Below, piece after piece: positions 31,422 through 32,125 of a stretch of DNA of 32,125 nucleotides. The notes under the pieces were generated by a model. The model had not been told where the DNA came from. It saw nothing but the letters and a program-made list of their open reading frames with translations, and ran no database searches. The stretch covers positions 1 to 32,125 of the forward strand of contig ONBQ01000044.1 in the NCBI GenBank assembly GCA_900316145.1, in the 5' to 3' direction. Within the stretch, counting starts at the first letter, position 1; the number at the start of each line of letters is the position of its first letter. The position numbers and the translations under genes were made by a program. This DNA is from an uncultured Eubacteriales bacterium (lineage in GTDB: Bacteria > Bacillota > Clostridia > Lachnospirales > Bianqueaceae).

Positions 31422-32125
31422 AACCATCCGCAATTGCATGAAAGACGGTGTGCATAGCATCGTCCGCAACGGCCTTATGTCTATCGCCTCCATAGGCACT
31501 ATTTCCGCATGCCTTTTTATCCTGGGCATCACCTATTGCATCGTTGTAAACGCACAGCAATTTATCAGTAACCTGGACTCTTCTCTGGGTATCGTCGCGT
31601 TCCTTCAGCCGGAAGTGACCGATGAGGAAGCCATCGCCTTTACGGCGGAACTGCAGTCCCGGGAAGAAGTCAAATCGGCCACCTATATCTCTCCGGAGGA
31701 AGCCTGGAATACCTTCAAAGGAGAGCTGTCGGACGGTATCAATGGAGATCTGCTCAACGAGCTGGACAATGACAACCCGCTCAGCAACTCCGCCAACATC
31801 GAGATCTACCTGGAAAGCGCTGAGGCGCAGGAAGGCCTGGTCAAGGAACTGGAGGCCAATACGGAAATGGTCCGTATGGTACGCTATTCCAAAAAGGCCG
31901 CGGATCTGATGGCATCCTTCTCACGTTTCGCGACCTATATTGGCGTAGCGCTCATGATCGTTCTGATGCTGATCGCGGTCCTCTTGATCGCCAACACCAT
32001 CGAATTGTCCGTTTACATACGCCGGCGTGAGATCAATATTATGAAATATATCGGCGCTAAGGATTCCTTCATCCGGCTGCCATTCGTTGTCGAAGGTATG
32101 CTGCTTGGATTCCTGGGCGTATTCA
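31411..32125 (+). CDS. ftsX: Cell-division permease-like protein FtsX (3' end outside the window)
   Basis: The first 238 residues are present and the gene runs off the window. They show the FtsX layout: a cytoplasmic start ([20 protein letters not shown]), a first span at about 23-46, an extracytoplasmic loop (about 48-168) with the usual VAFLQPEVTDEEA and YISPEEAW segments, a second span at about 172-194, the coupling helix VYIRRREINIMKYIGAKDSFIR, and the start of a third span. FtsX transmits FtsE ATPase cycles to extracellular hydrolases, whose genes often follow. The start overlaps ftsE and has GGAAGGAGG about 7 nt upstream. Confidence 0.95.
   Translation, partial: MRIRTIRNCMKDGVHSIVRNGLMSIASIGTISACLFILGITYCIVVNAQQFISNLDSSLGIVAFLQPEVTDEEAIAFTAELQSREEVKSATYISPEEAWNTFKGELSDGINGDLLNELDNDNPLSNSANIEIYLESAEAQEGLVKELEANTEMVRMVRYSKKAADLMASFSRFATYIGVALMIVLMLIAVLLIANTIELSVYIRRREINIMKYIGAKDSFIRLPFVVEGMLLGFLGVF

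Noticed and set aside
1-32125. Defence island, prophage or integrated element
   Set aside because: No integrase, phage structural gene, toxin-antitoxin pair, restriction gene or attachment-site duplication was recognised. The MutS-like pair alone is not enough to call a defence locus.

Overview
The window looks like chromosomal DNA from a moderately GC-rich anaerobic member of the Clostridia (Bacillota). The main reasons are Gram-positive Shine-Dalgarno sites, consensus sigma-A-type promoters, three YitT-family membrane proteins, a solitary MsmK/UgpC-type sugar-transport ATPase, a flavodiiron protein fused to flavin-reductase and rubredoxin modules, and a PucR/CdaR-like regulator next to ftsE-ftsX. 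A Lachnospiraceae-like gut lineage is plausible, but the sequence alone does not settle the family. I saw no rRNA, tRNA, CRISPR array, phage genes or intact transposase.

Layout. 109-3255 (-) holds two adjacent MutS-domain-V ATPases, divergent from 3454-7438 (+): peptidase T, a YitT protein and a fumarate-reductase-like flavoprotein. An 87-bp nested palindrome, whose core resembles abutted IS3-family ends, separates these from a convergent polar amino acid ABC importer operon (9808 to 7530, -). Then come an AIM24-like protein and a YdcF-like protein (10083-11529, +) and a small secreted 3D-domain protein (11672-12169, +). A probable six-gene run follows (12394-18937, +): histidine phosphatase, sirtuin, YitT, an unrecognised membrane protein, a MATE exporter and a GH51 arabinofuranosidase. 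Next are the flavodiiron fusion (19037-20827, +), a convergent SDR oxidoreductase (-), a third YitT (+) and the MsmK-type ATPase (22873-23988, +). A four-gene MacB-like ABC operon (29300 to 24172, -) has the unusual order adaptor, ATPase, adaptor, permease. The window closes with a CdaR-like regulator, ftsE and a truncated ftsX (29581-32125, +).

How the genes fit together. Most units are housekeeping or accessory metabolism: peptide and amino acid use, sugar uptake energised by a shared ATPase, arabinoside cleavage, O2/NO detoxification, and envelope work (FtsEX, 3D protein, MacB-like machine). The least explained parts are the two-adaptor MacB-like operon, with its Ser/Glu/Asp-rich insertion and non-consensus ABC signature, and the paired MutS-like ATPases, which both carry Asn-Glu in place of the usual Walker B Asp-Glu.

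Several starts were moved from the longest open frame on ribosome-site evidence: second MutS-like protein (3255), permease (8928), sirtuin (13155), 162-aa membrane protein (14746), MATE (15246) and SDR (21634).
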